64,000 bases of DNA from Amborella trichopoda (Eukaryota > Streptophyta > Magnoliopsida > Amborellales > Amborellaceae). Below, one piece after another: positions 1 to 11,949 of the stretch. Made by a program: the position numbers and the translations under genes. The stretch spans positions 561,108 through 625,107 of the forward strand of contig NW_006499651.1 of the NCBI RefSeq assembly GCF_000471905.2, read 5' to 3'. The notes under the pieces were generated by a model, which was given only the letters and a program-made list of their open reading frames with translations, was not told where the DNA came from and made no database searches. Numbering within the stretch: position 1 is the stretch's first letter; each line of letters starts with the position of its first letter.

Positions 1-3000
1 AGCCTCCATTGGCACGGCGAGAGAGCTTGAGAAACTACTTAAAACCTAGTACCTCACGAAAGAGTCTGGTAATAAAAGATTTCTGATCTCTAACTTCTTA
101 GATTTTAAATTCATTGAAAACAAGTATATTCTCTCTCAAATATATGAGTTGCAGCTTGTTGTCAATAAACTTAATGATTATGGTATTTCTTTGGATGAAT
201 ATTTCCTAGTTGACTCAATAATTAATAATGTACCCCCATCTTGGAGAGAGTACCAAAAGAAGATGAAACACAAGAAAATTGATCTTGATTGGGTTCGACT
301 TCAAAGATCTCTTCGCATTGAAGAAGAAAATAGACTTGGTGAAAGAAAGATGAATCAACTAATTTTCACTCTAAGGCAAACCTTGTTGAGCAAAAATCAT
401 ATGCTTCATATAACAAGAAGCCTTTCTTTTCTAAGGTCCATAATAAAATTTATAAGGACCAAAAATCGATTGTCAGCAGTAATAAAAAGAAAGTCACTTG
501 TTATGTATACGGAAAATCGAAACACTTTTCAAGAGAATGCCGACACCATAAATGGCTCAAAAGGCCAAGTGAACTTAAGAAAAATTTGTAGCAATGGTCA
601 CCGAAGTAAATATGATCGATAAAGACAATAGATAGTGAGTTGCGCTACCATGCGTCTAATAATTGATGCATGTTTAAGACTTTTGAACCAGTGGGTGACA
701 GTAATTTGTTCAACTTAGAACCCAAGCTATGGCAAATATGCTTCGAAAGGGTACGGTGGAACTAAAGTTGAAAAGGTACGGTGGAACTAAAGTTTAGTTC
801 GGGCAAGGTACTCACCTTAGAAAATGTGTATTATGTACCGGACATGAGAAAAAACCTTGTTTCAGGATGTATCTTGAACAAAAGGGCTTTAAAATGGTCA
901 TTGGGACTGACAAACTCATATTGACCAAAAATGGTGTATTTGTTGGCAAGGGGTACTCATGTGATGGGATGTTCAAGTTTGATCTTGCTAATGAAATGAA
1001 TATGTCTTCTGCTTATATTGTTACTCTTATAATATATGGCATGGTAGATAAGGACACGTTAATTATGCTTCTATTAAATCTTTGGTTAAATTAGGATTAA
1101 TTTCTAATTGTGATGAATTAACTAAATAAAAATGTGAAGTATGTGTACAAGCTAAAATAACTAGAAAACCATTTCCTTCAATTGAAAAAAGTAGTCAATT
1201 GCTAGGACTTATACATAGTGATGGATGTGATTTAAATAATGTTCTTACTAGAGGTAGTAAAAGATATTCTATTACCTTTATTGATGTTTTTTTCTAGATT
1301 TTCTTATATTTATTTGCTTAGACATAAAGATGAGGGCTTTAAAAATTGTAAAGTTTTCAAAACGGAAGTTGAAAATCAACTCTGTAAGAAGATCAAAATT
1401 ATTAGAAGTGATAGAGGAGGAGAATATTTATCAAATAACTTTAATGAATTTTGTGAAAATAATGGCACTATTCATCGAGTGACTGCTCCTTATATCCCTC
1501 AACAAAATGGACTAATGGAAAGAAAAATTGAACTATAGTTGAAATGATTAATGCAGTGCTTATTACTTCTTCCTTTCCATTGAATTTGTGGAGTGAAGTT
1601 TTATTAATTGCATGCTTTATTTTGAATAGAACTCTATATAAAAGGAGTGATAAGACCCCTTATGAACTTTGGTTTGATAAAAAACCATCTTTGAATTTTT
1701 TAAAGTATGGGGTTGTCTTGCATATGTTAGACTTCCAAATCCTAAAAGAAATAAATTGGGTCTTAGAACATCTAAATGTGTTTTTGTGGGATATTCTCAT
1801 AATAGTAAAGCTTACAGATTTTTTGATCTAATTTCTAACACACTTTTGGAATCCAAATATGCTGAATTTTTTGAAAAACTCACTTGTAAAAGTGAAGTGA
1901 ATGAAAACGATCATAATGTTGATGAAGAACATGTAGAAAATAATGATAATGAAATAATACAACCAATGAGAAATAAGAGAACTAGAGGAGATCCATCTTA
2001 CACTGTTGCACCTGACTTTTATATTTATCTTGTTGAGGCTAATCAAAATAAAATTTTGAATTCATTACTTAAAGTCTCAAATGTGGAGGAAGATCCTACA
2101 TTTCTATATGAAGCTTTGGCATCTCAAGATGCAATTATTTGGGGAGGAGCTATAAATAATGACATGGATTCCATAATAGCTAATAAAATTTGGAAATTAG
2201 TTGATCTTCCACTAAGTTCTAAATCCATTGGTTGTAAATGGATTTTTAAAAGAAAAATAAATTCTGATGGTTCTATTAATAAATATAAAGCAAGATTAGT
2301 TGCTAAAGGTTTTAAACAAAAAGAAATCATTGATTATTTTGATACATATGCACATATGACAAGAATTGCTAACATTAGATTGCTCTTAGTAAGAGCCTCT
2401 ACTAATCATCTAGTCATACATCAAATGGATGTAAAACTGATTTCTTAAATGGTGACTTGGATGAAGAAATATATATGAAAAAACCCGAAGGGTTTGTAAT
2501 GCCAGGTCATGATAATAAAGTTTGTAAATTGGTTAAATCATTTTATAGACTAAAACAAACACCTCAACAATAGCATAAGGAAGTTGACAATGTGTTGATG
2601 TCAAATGGTTTTAAGAGAAATGAGGGTGATAAATATGTGTATAGTAAGAAAATAAATTCTTTATGAGTCATTATTTATTTATATGTGCATGGCATGTTTA
2701 TCTTTGGCTCTAATCTAAAAATTGTGGAAGAAACTAAAAAGTTCATTCCATCTAACTTTGATATGAAGGACTTAGGAGAGGCTGATGTGATACTTGGTAT
2801 CAAAATAGTGAGAATATGTAAGACCAAAAGAAAATTTGGTTGATTCTTTGATTAAAGGCCTTGCAAGGGATGACATTAGTAAGATGTCAAAAAGAATAGG
2901 GCTAGAGTCCATTGAGTAATCATCTATAGTGGGAACCCAACTTAGTCTTTTGTAACCTCAAAACTCTAAGTTCAATGTGGTAAAAACAAATTGTATATGT

Positions 3001-3496
3001 GGTTAGTTCGGTCTCTAGACGAAAAAATATAAAAAGCACTCATTCTAAGAAAATCCATATGATGGATAAGTCTAGTGATGACCTGTATGCTGGTAGGATG
3101 AACTATGCTCTTAATATTGTATATGGACTACATATATAAATCAGAGTGTTTTATATACATGGGAACTCTTGATAGACATACCTAAATAAGTGTAGAAGTG
3201 AGGCCGCTTCCTATGAGATGAACTCGTCTCTAGAGCACTTATGAAATCGGGATATAAGAATAAGGCCCTGAATGTGCTGGCAGCTAAAAAGGCACCAGAG
3301 TTGAATATTGTTTATGAGTTATACTACCGGCCTGTCAGATAAGCAACTTAGTTCAAAGTTATATGCTACCACAGTACTTGATAGACTTTGTAGTGTACAC
3401 TCTAAGTGAAAGTTCAAATCGAAAGATACTTCCATGGTATGTAAAGAATATGTTTCATATGTTTTATTTTGTTATTTTAAAATAATAGAGGAAATT
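1..3496 (+). mobile_element. Ty1/copia retrotransposon fossil, copy 1 (internal region)
   Basis: This is the internal part of an old Ty1/copia LTR retrotransposon whose 5' end lies outside the window. Parts in order on the plus strand: a gag-like segment at about 149-620 with a zinc-knuckle-like stretch near 500-545, a protease-like stretch near 800-1000, integrase at about 1140-1900 (GAG-pre-integrase and core, with the SDRGGEY-type motif near 1410), reverse transcriptase from about 2100 to 2830 (KARLVAKGF-type motif near 2290), and a non-coding 3' tract of about 600 bp before the LTR. It is clearly broken, with roughly ten or more disruptions, so it looks old. Its 3' tract aligns with the copy at 56540-60404, so both belong to one family. 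Confidence 0.88.
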
Positions 3497-4250
3497 ATTT
3501 GTATTTTTTGTTTAAAAAATGCCTAAGAGTATTTCAAAACAACCACTGTTGTTTTATTGTTCTTTTCTAAAATTCTTTGTAGACAGGGAAAGATGTGAGT
3601 TTAGTCCCACATTGAAGATGAGAGAGTTTGTTGAGCTGTATTTAAGAGCACGTATTTCCATGCAATATACTTTTACATATAAATGAGAGAGAAGGCGCAT
3701 GTGCAGAGCACACAAAGCATGCGACACGCACATGCATGAGCGAGAGCGAGGGCATGGGCATGGGCGCAAGGGCTCTTGATGGCGCACTTTACATTTCGTA
3801 CGCTCACATCGACGCATGAAGCGCCCATCGCACATGTGGGGGTCGGGCTCGTGACTCATTATATTTTTGTGAGCTCAGCTCGTAGGGGGATCCAACAGTC
3901 ATCTAGCCATTGATGCGTGTGGGACATCCAACGGTCATCTAGCTGTTGATGAGATGGAGTCTTGTAACACCAGCCATCACGTACATGTAATGCATCTAAC
4001 TTATGTAACTTGTAGTTGTTGGGGTGCATGTAATCACATTTAACTTGTAGATGTTGGGTGGTACATGTAACCACCATAACACTAAAAAGGCAGCCCCTTA
4101 GTGCTCTATAACAAGGGCCCTCCTACCCATATGATACTGGACACTTAGGACAATTTTTAGCCTATCTCAATAGACCATTCTTTACAACTTTAGCAAGCAA
4201 ACCAGTGGGCTAACTCTCTCTATCAACTAATTTTTCTCTCTTTCTCTCTC
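3497..4250 (+). mobile_element. Probable 3' LTR of copia copy 1
   Basis: A short polypurine stretch ends just before 3497 and is followed by sequence resembling the corresponding border of copy 2 near 60405. Inside, a 'tagtcccacatt' stretch near 3603 resembles the promoter part of many plant copia LTRs. The central part (about 3680-3850) is unusually GC-rich, and a short direct repeat containing 'catctagc' occurs near 3898 and 3936. The right border is uncertain because no second LTR is in the window. Confidence 0.42.
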
Positions 4251-4510
4251 TGATACAACAAGACTCTAGTATCTATTGTGTGGATTCCAAGCTCGGGTGC
4301 ATGGAGCTTAAGAATATTGTTATAAGACCTCTCTGTTTTCCCATATCCCGAGGACGAATTGTCATTTTTATGCACATAATCTATCAAAGGGGAGCAAAAA
4401 TCGTCTTGAGATAACACTCATGTGTGCCCGAAAACAAGAAGAGTTCAAAGTCTAATTTTGCAAATTGTTCCATTTTCTACCTCCATTTCACCCAACCAAA
4501 ATCCAACAGA

Positions 4511-4887
4511 GGTTTCTATAAGGCCTAAGCTCTATGAAAACAAAATAAAGCCTCACCTCAAATCTTTATCCGGAAAGCACTTTTGGCAAAAAAATATCCA
4601 TGATGGCTTAAAATCAATTTCCGACACCAACAATGGAATTCGAAACTCCAACAATGAAATAGATCTTGCGGATCTATGAACACTTACTTTTAGGGCGAAA
4701 TGACCGGTCTAGATAATTTGTTACAATATACATTATTTTTAGAGTTTAAAGTCCTTTTTTTTTTCACACATAATGTTCAAGCTAAGATGATCAATATCAA
4801 GGTTTTCTAATGCTTTAATTGCAATTTTTGATGAGTATATGAGGTGAGGCTTTACTTATTTTGATAGGGATGCAGCCCTATCAAACC
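4511..4887. mobile_element. MITE with about 46-bp TIRs, relative of the 380-bp family
   Basis: The left arm 4511-4560 and right arm 4841-4887 are imperfect inverted repeats centred on 'aagcctcacctca'. The element is about 377 bp and non-coding. Its interior shares stretches such as 'gtctagataatttgtt' with the 380-bp elements at 6020, 9108, 9715, 11564 and 52335. A partial copy lies near 11034-11290. No clean target duplication was found. Confidence 0.6.
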
Positions 4888-5003
4888 ATTTTCCATAGAT
4901 CTGCATGTCTATTTCTATGTAACATAGGTTGTGACAAGAAAGTTTTTATCGGTAAGCGTTCACGTAATACGACGTGGCCTAATGACTTGGGGAATGCTCA
5001 AAC

Positions 5004-5497
5004 CAGTGTTCGAAAAATCAGACTGGCCTTGGAAACCATCCAAGGGCTGGTTCTGAGTAACCGGTAAATCTGCCGGTTAGATTGGCCTTATCAAGCACCG
5101 GCTTGTAAAAAAAATTTTAAAAAATACAAAAAATCTAAAAAAAAATGATATATTTAAAGCATAATTAAACGAAACACATCCAAATGAAGTTGAAAATTAA
5201 TGAAAAATTTGGATTTTAAAAAATCGATTTGTGCCCAGGGTTATTTTTTATTTTTTAAAAAAAATGGGAAAAATGTAAAAGTAAGTATTTATGGCCAAAA
5301 CACTTTCTAACATTTGTCAAAATGATAAAAAAAAATTGAAAACACATCACAAATAAATCTCTTATTTCTTGGAATTCGATATATTCTTTTGAATTCTTCT
5401 TTAAATACCCGTCCAAATCACTCAAACTGACCAAAATTGGAACCGGCCACTCTAACCAGCCAGATGAGATTTGAACCACCCGATATTGCATTCATTG
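5004..5497. mobile_element. hAT-type non-autonomous element (494 bp)
   Basis: The element starts CAGTGTTCG and ends in CATTG, giving short CARTG-type termini. It is flanked by the 8-bp direct repeat gctcaaac (4996-5003) and actcaaac (5498-5505), 7 of 8 matching, as expected for hAT transposition. The subterminal parts carry GC-rich inverted matches (accggtaaatc and ggaaccggcc types), and the middle is AT-rich. There is no transposase, so it is non-autonomous. Confidence 0.6.
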
Positions 5498-5784
5498 ACT
5501 CAAACAACCAATAATATTCATGCCATCAATGTGTTGGATGATGGCAATTGGAGAAGGGTTCCTAAGCACGTTTGGTATGTTCTTATAAAAGTATTTTCAT
5601 ATGAGATAACTCTATTATATGATTAGGTATGAGAGTTTTTTCATTCTAGTTGGTCTTAGCACATTTTTTAGACCAATTGACAGCCAATTGGTGTGAAAAA
5701 TAACTCTCACACCTAATACATGGGGAAAAATATTTCAATGAAAATATTTTAAATATTTTAACATGTGCCAAACATAATTGTTTC

Positions 5785-5905
5785 ATGCAGCCTGGACCGC
5801 ATTTTTACAATATGCGGTCCAGAGGTATAAAGCATCCATCTTAAAGATGGATGCAAATAGGTAGTCCATCTAAATACAAGTGTAACTAACGGTCCAAATA
5901 TTTTT
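5785..5905. repeat. Dispersed repeat with hairpin, copy 1
   Basis: This stretch holds a hairpin-forming sequence (ggaccgcat ... atgcggtcc) followed by 'aaagcatccatcttaaa' and 'ggatgcaaatagg'. The same order of motifs occurs at about 45193-45290 inside an intron of the receptor gene, so it is a dispersed repeat. No coding content is seen. Confidence 0.6.
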
Positions 5906-6019
5906 TTAATATGATTATTTTTTCGAGTTTTCAAAAAAAATAAATCATATTCATGATATCAATGTTAAAGAGCATATATTCTCTAAAAATTAGGATTAAA
6001 TTATATTTAAAATATATAT

Positions 6020-6411
6020 TGTTGCCAAATTTTAAGGATCACCTTAAACAATCCATTTAAGGCTCACCTCCAAATTTTATCATAGCATATAATTTTGATG
6101 TTAAAATATTGTTAAGATTATCGCAAAATTTATTTTCATATTTAATTATAAACTTTTAAACTCCAAAAATGATCAAAATCAAGTAGATCTATAAACATAT
6201 GAAAATCTTGAAAATGGACAGTCTAGATAATGTGTCGTAAGATGCATCATTTATGGATTTCAAAATCCTTTCTTTTTTGTATACTCATATATCTTGACGT
6301 CGAGATGATCAATTAGGGGGTTTTTTAATATTAAAACAATTTCTGATGGATTTTCGAGGTGCATCCGCAATTCTACATTTTAAGGTTGCAACCTTATATA
6401 AACTTTCCGGC
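6020..6411. mobile_element. MITE of the 380-bp family (diverged copy)
   Basis: It shares with the copies at 9108-9474 and 9715-10098 the interior stretch 'atgaaaatcttgaaaatgg', the 'gtcgtaagatgcatca' type stretch, the 'cttgacgtcgagatgatcaa' stretch and the terminal 'accttatataaacttt'. The left border is less clear because the adjoining repeat at 5785 blurs it. Confidence 0.55.
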
Positions 6412-7184
6412 CCCATAGAAACCGTGTCCTTTAAATATACGAAGTGTATGATTAACTGTCCAACCATCACCGTCCAATGGATCTATGGCACAGTGATAAT
6501 TTCACGGGCAGAAGATTCGCTTAAATCATATATGGTCGTGGAAGATAGTCCTAGTTTTTAACATTCAAAAAAGAAAAAAGAAAAAAGATAATCCTAGTTT
6601 TTCTTCTTTCACCAACTTTTAATATTTGATCCATCCAAGGGCAAATTTTGCTCATAAAAAGTAGGAAAAATTCCATCCCGCCAGCCACAATAAATATTTT
6701 GTAAGTCACACCTCTAACCCCGAATCTATTTATTTTTCAACCACCCCTCCCCAAATCTATTTATTTTTCAACCCCCTCAAAGTCAAAAATAAGATTTTTT
6801 TCAACGATGAAAATGTCCTTATTTTAACCCACATTTCTCTTTTTCTTATCACGTTTTCACTTTTTCTCTCTAAGCCAGCCCAACACAAAATTAGTTAGAT
6901 GGACACAATTTAAATATAGAAACAATTCCAACACAAAATTTGAATATGGAAACCAGTTTGGCACAATTTCAACATGAACCAAACCGATGCATTTTGTGCC
7001 GAACAGGCATAATTTTAATATCAAATTGGTGCATTTTGTTAGAAGCCTGTCCGACACATTTTGTGCAGGTCAAACATATTTTTGTGCTAGACTGACACAT
7101 TTTGGGTGAGCAATTTGGGTTAAAATGGGGGCATTGTAGTCCAAAAAATTAACTTTTTTTTTATATTGGGGAGTGATACAAGAA
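6412..7184. other. Intergenic, no gene seen; degenerate short repeats
   Basis: There is no coding signal. Near 6722-6775 a stretch around 'ctatttatttttcaacc' is duplicated. From about 6870 to 7110 a motif like 'cacattttgtg' or 'cacaatttt' recurs at irregular spacing of some 30-40 bp, a degenerate tandem pattern of unknown origin. Confidence 0.5.
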
Positions 7185-7193
7185 TAAATAGTA

Positions 7194-8880
7194 AGGTATT
7201 ATCGTTAATATACCTATATTTTAATAAAATCAAAAAAAAAAACCTCAACTTTTCAAAACCTCGCCGGTTTCTTTTTAACAAAAATATCATTCACGGTAGT
7301 CTTTTTACCGTAAAGAACATTACGGCAATTTAAATACCGTAATGTATAGAAAAGTCCATACGGTAATTTATATACCGCAATTCTTAGGATATTTTATACG
7401 GTAATTTAACTACCGTAAATAATATTAATTATTGTAATATATAAATATATTCTTGAAGTCATTTTTATTATCTTAATGGTTGAAAAACTTCAAACCGAAA
7501 CAAATATCAAAATTACCTTTCTCCTCGTGTGAACTTGCCTTGAAAGTATTGTAACTAGTTTTCTCAATCAATAGGGGTGGTTCATTTGAAATCAAGATAA
7601 ACAAAAGAACTCAAACTATCATTGTTCAAATCCCCCCAAGTTATCCTTTACCTCCAAAAAAAAAAAAAAATGCCTGAGGAGCTTATCTGGTTGCCTTGGA
7701 AAAGATATCTTCAAAATTCCAAGGAGAGATAGTTAACATGTCACAAAAAAAAACCCTAGACTAGAGATGATTGAGAGTCTGAGGGGAATTGAAAGAGGGG
7801 TAGGGGGTTTGTTGGGGAAAGAGATGATATGGGGAGAAGCAGATTTATTTACGGGGTATACAATTTTCACCTGTTTAGTTAAAAGATTTTTTTTCCCAAC
7901 AAAGGTAAAAACAGAGATGATGAGAAGAGTTCTCCCCCAATTTGGGCATCAATTGTTGAAAATCAGTATCAGCTGCCAATTGGCCTCAAAGGCTATTACT
8001 ATCCCAGCAACTGCAGTTGTCGGAGTTGCCGACAACTGCAGTTGCCGAATTTTGTACAATTAGTCGAGGATGTCACCCACGAAAGCCCGCACACCTGCTG
8101 CAAGCCTCGACCCAACTTCTGCACTCGTATTCCCAACCTCACCGAACCATCCCATCTCTTGCCTCAACACTGCCTCGAAAGCCGTAGCTCTAACCCACCT
8201 TATAAGCTTCCCTCCAGCCACTGCAACTAAACCCCTATTTATTGGGGGGTTTTCTCAACTTATGCACTCCTATGCAGTAGGGTGGTTTTCTCACTAGATT
8301 TTGTGCGTGTAGATGGTTTGGGGTATTGGGTACCTCGTTTTTATTACTCTGGTTTTGAATTTGAGAGCTAGCAAAAGGATAATGGTTTTGGATGAGGGTG
8401 CTTTAAGCTCGTTCTATTGAGGAATGCAGGAGCTCGAAAATGTCAATGATTACAGTGCTTTTAAAGCAAGTTCACATAACGCGGGAAGAGAGGATAGCTT
8501 TGATATTAGTTTCAATTTGAAGCTTTTCAACTATTATATGAGTTTCCATTTGAAGTTTTTCAACTATTATAGTAATTATATAGTAAAGAATATATTTATA
8601 TATTGCAGTAATTAAAGTTCTGTAATATTTTTTACAGTATTTAAATTACCGTATAAAATATTTTTAGAATTACGGTATATAAATTACCATATGGACTTTT
8701 CTACACATTACGGTATTTAAATTATCGTATTGTTGTTTACAGTAAAAAGATTACCGTGAAAAGTATTTTTATCCAAAAAAAGCTAAAAATTGGAAAAAAA
8801 GATGTAGGAGAAGTTTTAAAAAGTTGAAAGTTTTTTTTTCTGATTTTATTAAAATACAGATATATTAGTGATAATTACCC
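7194..8880. mobile_element. Mutator-like element with about 250-bp TIRs (non-autonomous)
   Basis: Perfect 9-bp direct repeats taaatagta flank the element (7185-7193 and 8881-8889), the size expected for Mutator-like transposition. The left arm (about 7194-7440) and right arm (about 8600-8880) are inverted copies. Each arm is built of several tandem hairpin units of the type ACGGTAATTTA...TACCGTAA. The interior (about 7440-8600) has no transposase. It has a more GC-rich block at about 7930-8230 that could be captured host DNA (Pack-MULE style), which cannot be proved here. A 17-bp-arm hairpin lies at 8007-8045. Confidence 0.78.
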
Positions 8881-9107
8881 TAAATAGTATTGGGTTAATA
8901 ATATGGTATTGAAAATATTGGGGGACGTGCCTAAAAATCTAGGGAGTATCTATAATTTCCCCTTAAAAAGGTGAAAACATTTGATCCATGGGCACACGAA
9001 AACAGTATCCACCTCATTTATGAGGAATTAGGCGTATTTATTTTGCATCAAATTCGGTGGACACATCCTCTTTGCCCTGTGGCGTAGGAGAAAGCCACTT
9101 TTAAAGA

Positions 9108-9474
9108 GGATGTGGTTTGTATAATGTTGTAACTTTAAACAATCCAATTAAAGTGCGTCGCCAAATTTTTTTTATACCATGTAATTTTGGTGTAAAAAAT
9201 TATTAGAATTATCTAAAAATTTATTTTTATCTTTAATTATAAAATTTCAAATGCCAAAAATGGTTAAAATTAAGTAGATCTATAAACATATGAAAATCTT
9301 GAAAATGAACGGTCTAGATAATAATGTGTTGTAAGATACACTATTTCTAAGACTCAAAATTTTTTTTTTTTTAACACATTCATACATCTCAATGTCATAT
9401 TAAAATAACCTTTTCATTGATGTGCATCTTTAATTCTACATTTTAATGGTTGCAAACTTATATAAACTTATTCC
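9108..9474. mobile_element. MITE of the 380-bp family
   Basis: About 367 bp, with termini of the 'ggtttgtata...' and '...tataaactta' inverted type. The interior shares 'atgaaaatcttgaaaatg' and 'cggtctagataa' with the sister copies. Flanks ttttaaaga and tttaagaag match only imperfectly as a target duplication, so this copy seems older than those at 9715 and 52335. Confidence 0.6.
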
Positions 9475-9714
9475 TTTAAGAAGTGAGAAAATGATTAAGT
9501 GTAGGCCATCCAGTTTAGAAAAGAAAAGATAATATTAGATGAAGGCTTTAGAGAAGTTGTTTTATAAAGACTTATGGGCTGTCTGGGATGCATGAAGTAT
9601 CTAAAAAAGAATTTATGCTCCCTATGGAGCAAAATATACATATGATTATAGGGCAAATACTAGGTAAGAGTATTTTTAGGAGCTGATGTGACTTAACCCA
9701 GTGTTTTTATGTAT

Positions 9715-10098
9715 GGGTGCAGTTTGTATAGCGTCGAGGCTCAAAACAATCAAATTAGAACCCACCTTCAAATAGTGTTGAGAAATGTGGTTTCAATACT
9801 AAAAATATTTGTGATTGCCTTAAAATATATTTTCATCTTTAATTATAAATTTTAAAGCTTCAAAACTAGTAGATTTATGGAAACTTGAAAATCTTGAAAA
9901 TTTACTGTCCAAAAATATGTTACAAGATGCACTATTTTCAAAACTTGAAATCCAATTTTTTTCTCATGTCCATGCATCTTGATGTCGAGATGATCAATTT
10001 GAGGATATTTGGGCATCAAAATAACCTCTTGTAGTGAAATTTCTGATGTGGGCTTTAATTTGATTGTTTAGAGCCTCAACTCTATATAAACTTTCTCC
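9715..10098. mobile_element. MITE of the 380-bp family with perfect 9-bp TSD
   Basis: A 384-bp element with long terminal inverted repeats (left GGGTGCAGTTTGTATAG, right reading inward GGAGAAAGTTTATATAG, then GAGGCTC and a shared 'aaacaatcaaatta'). It is bounded by the 9-bp repeat tttatgtat at 9706-9714 and 10099-10107. The 9-bp duplication and TIR length point to a Mutator-like MITE. It is non-coding. Confidence 0.78.
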
Positions 10099-11563
10099 TT
10101 TATGTATTCTAGGTCATTTTTCTCCCTTCTCTATTTTCTTGTTTTTTAATATTGGTTAATTCAATCGAGTAGACTGAGAGTCAGTTGACTGGACTTGGAC
10201 AGTTTGGGACACTGAGCCGGGTTTTTATACAATGCCCCTAAGTTTAAAGCCCATGTTTTTTAAAAAAATCAGCTCAGATTGATCAACTTTCCCGATTAAC
10301 TCGAAACAGATGGGCAGCTGATTTGATTGCCTCATTAAATTGGGGCTCAGACCAAATAAACATAATCATATTAAATAATGCTTCAATGTAATGAAAATAT
10401 TTTAAAATGTTTTGAGGATGATACTTTTTTATTTGAACTTTTTATTTGCATTTTTTTTTTGAAAAAATATTGGCCAAATTGTTCGAATCCCAATCAATGG
10501 GTGACCGATTCAACCTGCCGATCCAATTATTTTAACATGGTTTAGAACCATAAGTTCAACCGAAATATTTTGCAAAAGTTTTTGGTCTTGCACATTATTT
10601 CTAAGTCTAGACTGAAATATTGGGAGAAATTTATTAGTTCCACATGATGATTCAAATTTTCAACAAAAACTTTATCAAAATATACCAACTTTATCCACTA
10701 TTTATCATTTTAACAATTTCCATTATCAGTGGGGCTGGCAATGGCCGTGCTTGGGCTAGGGCAGCCTTGGCCCTAGCCTGGCCATGTTCTCCTGAGGGCC
10801 AGCCCAAGCTTTGCCCTAAAGCAGGTAAAATTAAAGGAAAACATTGAAAGAAATATGAAAAGATAAGAGTCGAGCCATGCCTACCTTGCCCTGGCCCATG
10901 CTTGGCCCTTGGGCCACATGTTGTTGCCCAAATCCTAGTTTTTTTATGGCCGGGGCATCTTGTCCATTGCCTCTCCAAAATTACATCAGCTAGTGTATCC
11001 TAATTACATGTTGTTTGATGGGCTTTTCAAACTGAAAAATGATTCGATAAGGCTGCAACATTGTCAAAATAAGCAAAGCCTCACCTCAAAACTATGAAAA
11101 ATTAACATCTTGGTGTCGGAAGATATTCAAATTAATCATATCAGCCTTGACCATTATAGTTGCTAAAAAAAATTAGGATTTCATACCCTAAAAATAATGT
11201 ATATTGTAACACGTTATCTAAACCATCTATTTCACCCTAAAAATAAGTGTTCATGGATCTGCAAGATGTGTACTACTTTTTTCCTTTTTGACCAAATAGA
11301 CAAGTCATCAAGTCTCGCTTAATGTGCACCATCTTTTAAGCTTTAAATTATAGTTGATATTGAAAATTGATTTTAGAGCCATTATAGAGATTTATTATGT
11401 TTGAAGTGCTTTTTGGATGAGGATTTGTTGTGAGAGTTGGAGTTTAAATTGAAAAAAGATAAAACATTAATCCCTTATTAGGTAAATATTGATAAATTAC
11501 CCGTTTTCAATTGAAGCGAAAGCGGTAAAATGTGATAACGTCTCTGGAAAATGATAGTTAGGA
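10099..11563. other. Intergenic, repeats only
   Basis: No gene is visible. It contains a GC-rich inverted element at about 10733-10978 and a partial copy, near 11034-11290, of the MITE found at 4511-4887 ('aagcctcacctcaaa' arm only). The stretch 10150-10600 has 'cgattaactcg' and 'ccgattcaacctgccg' type motifs and may be a worn hAT remnant. The rest is AT-rich without recognisable content. Confidence 0.5.
10730..10978. repeat. GC-rich repeat with GGCTGGCAATGG-type inverted ends, copy 1
   Basis: The left end reads GGGGCTGGCAATGGCC and the right end, read inward on the other strand, GGAGAGGCAATGGAC. Between them are alternating 'ggccctagcc', 'gggcca' and 'ccttgggcc' segments that make open frames on both strands by composition. 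The same vocabulary occurs at 32914-33230 and around 35740-36235, so it is probably a family of small TIR elements. Confidence 0.5.
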
Positions 11564-11949
11564 GAGGTTTATATAGAGCCTAGGCTCTAAACAATCAGAT
11601 TAGAGCCTACTTAAAAAATTTAGCTAGAAAAAGTTGTTCTGATGTTTAACTGTCTTCAAATTGATCATTTCGACGTCAAAATGTATGAATTTGATAAAAA
11701 CATTAATTTCAAGTTTTGAAAATAATACACCTTCTAACGTATTGTTAGACGGTTAATTTTTTATTTATTTAAGTTTTCATAAATATGTTTGATCTAAACT
11801 ATTTTTAAATCTTTAAATTTTACAATTAAAAATGAAAATATATTTTAAGGCTGGTTAGAAATTTCGAATATTAAAACCACATATTTGGACTCTATTTGAA
11901 GGTAGGCGCTAATTTGATTGTTTGGCGCCTCGGCTCTATACAAACCGCT
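11564..11949. mobile_element. MITE of the 380-bp family next to the DUF936 promoter
   Basis: A 386-bp element with TIRs (GAGGTTTATATAGAGCC at left; AGCGGTTTGTATAGAGCC inward from the right). It is flanked by tagttagga (11555-11563) and aagttagga (11950-11958), 8 of 9 matching. It ends at the presumed start of the DUF936 5' leader, so it may contribute promoter sequence; this is an inference from position. Confidence 0.72.

Noticed and set aside
3554-4077. Minus-strand open frames with many Cys and His residues
   Set aside because: They lie in the GC-rich part of a copia LTR and contain no recognisable domain.
6870-7110. CRISPR-like spaced repeats
   Set aside because: The motif is degenerate, the spacing irregular, and the sequence is plant nuclear DNA.
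10644-10978. Overlapping open frames on both strands rich in Ala, Pro and Gly
   Set aside because: They follow from a GC-rich inverted repeat that lacks stops in several frames. The same pattern appears at 32829-33231.
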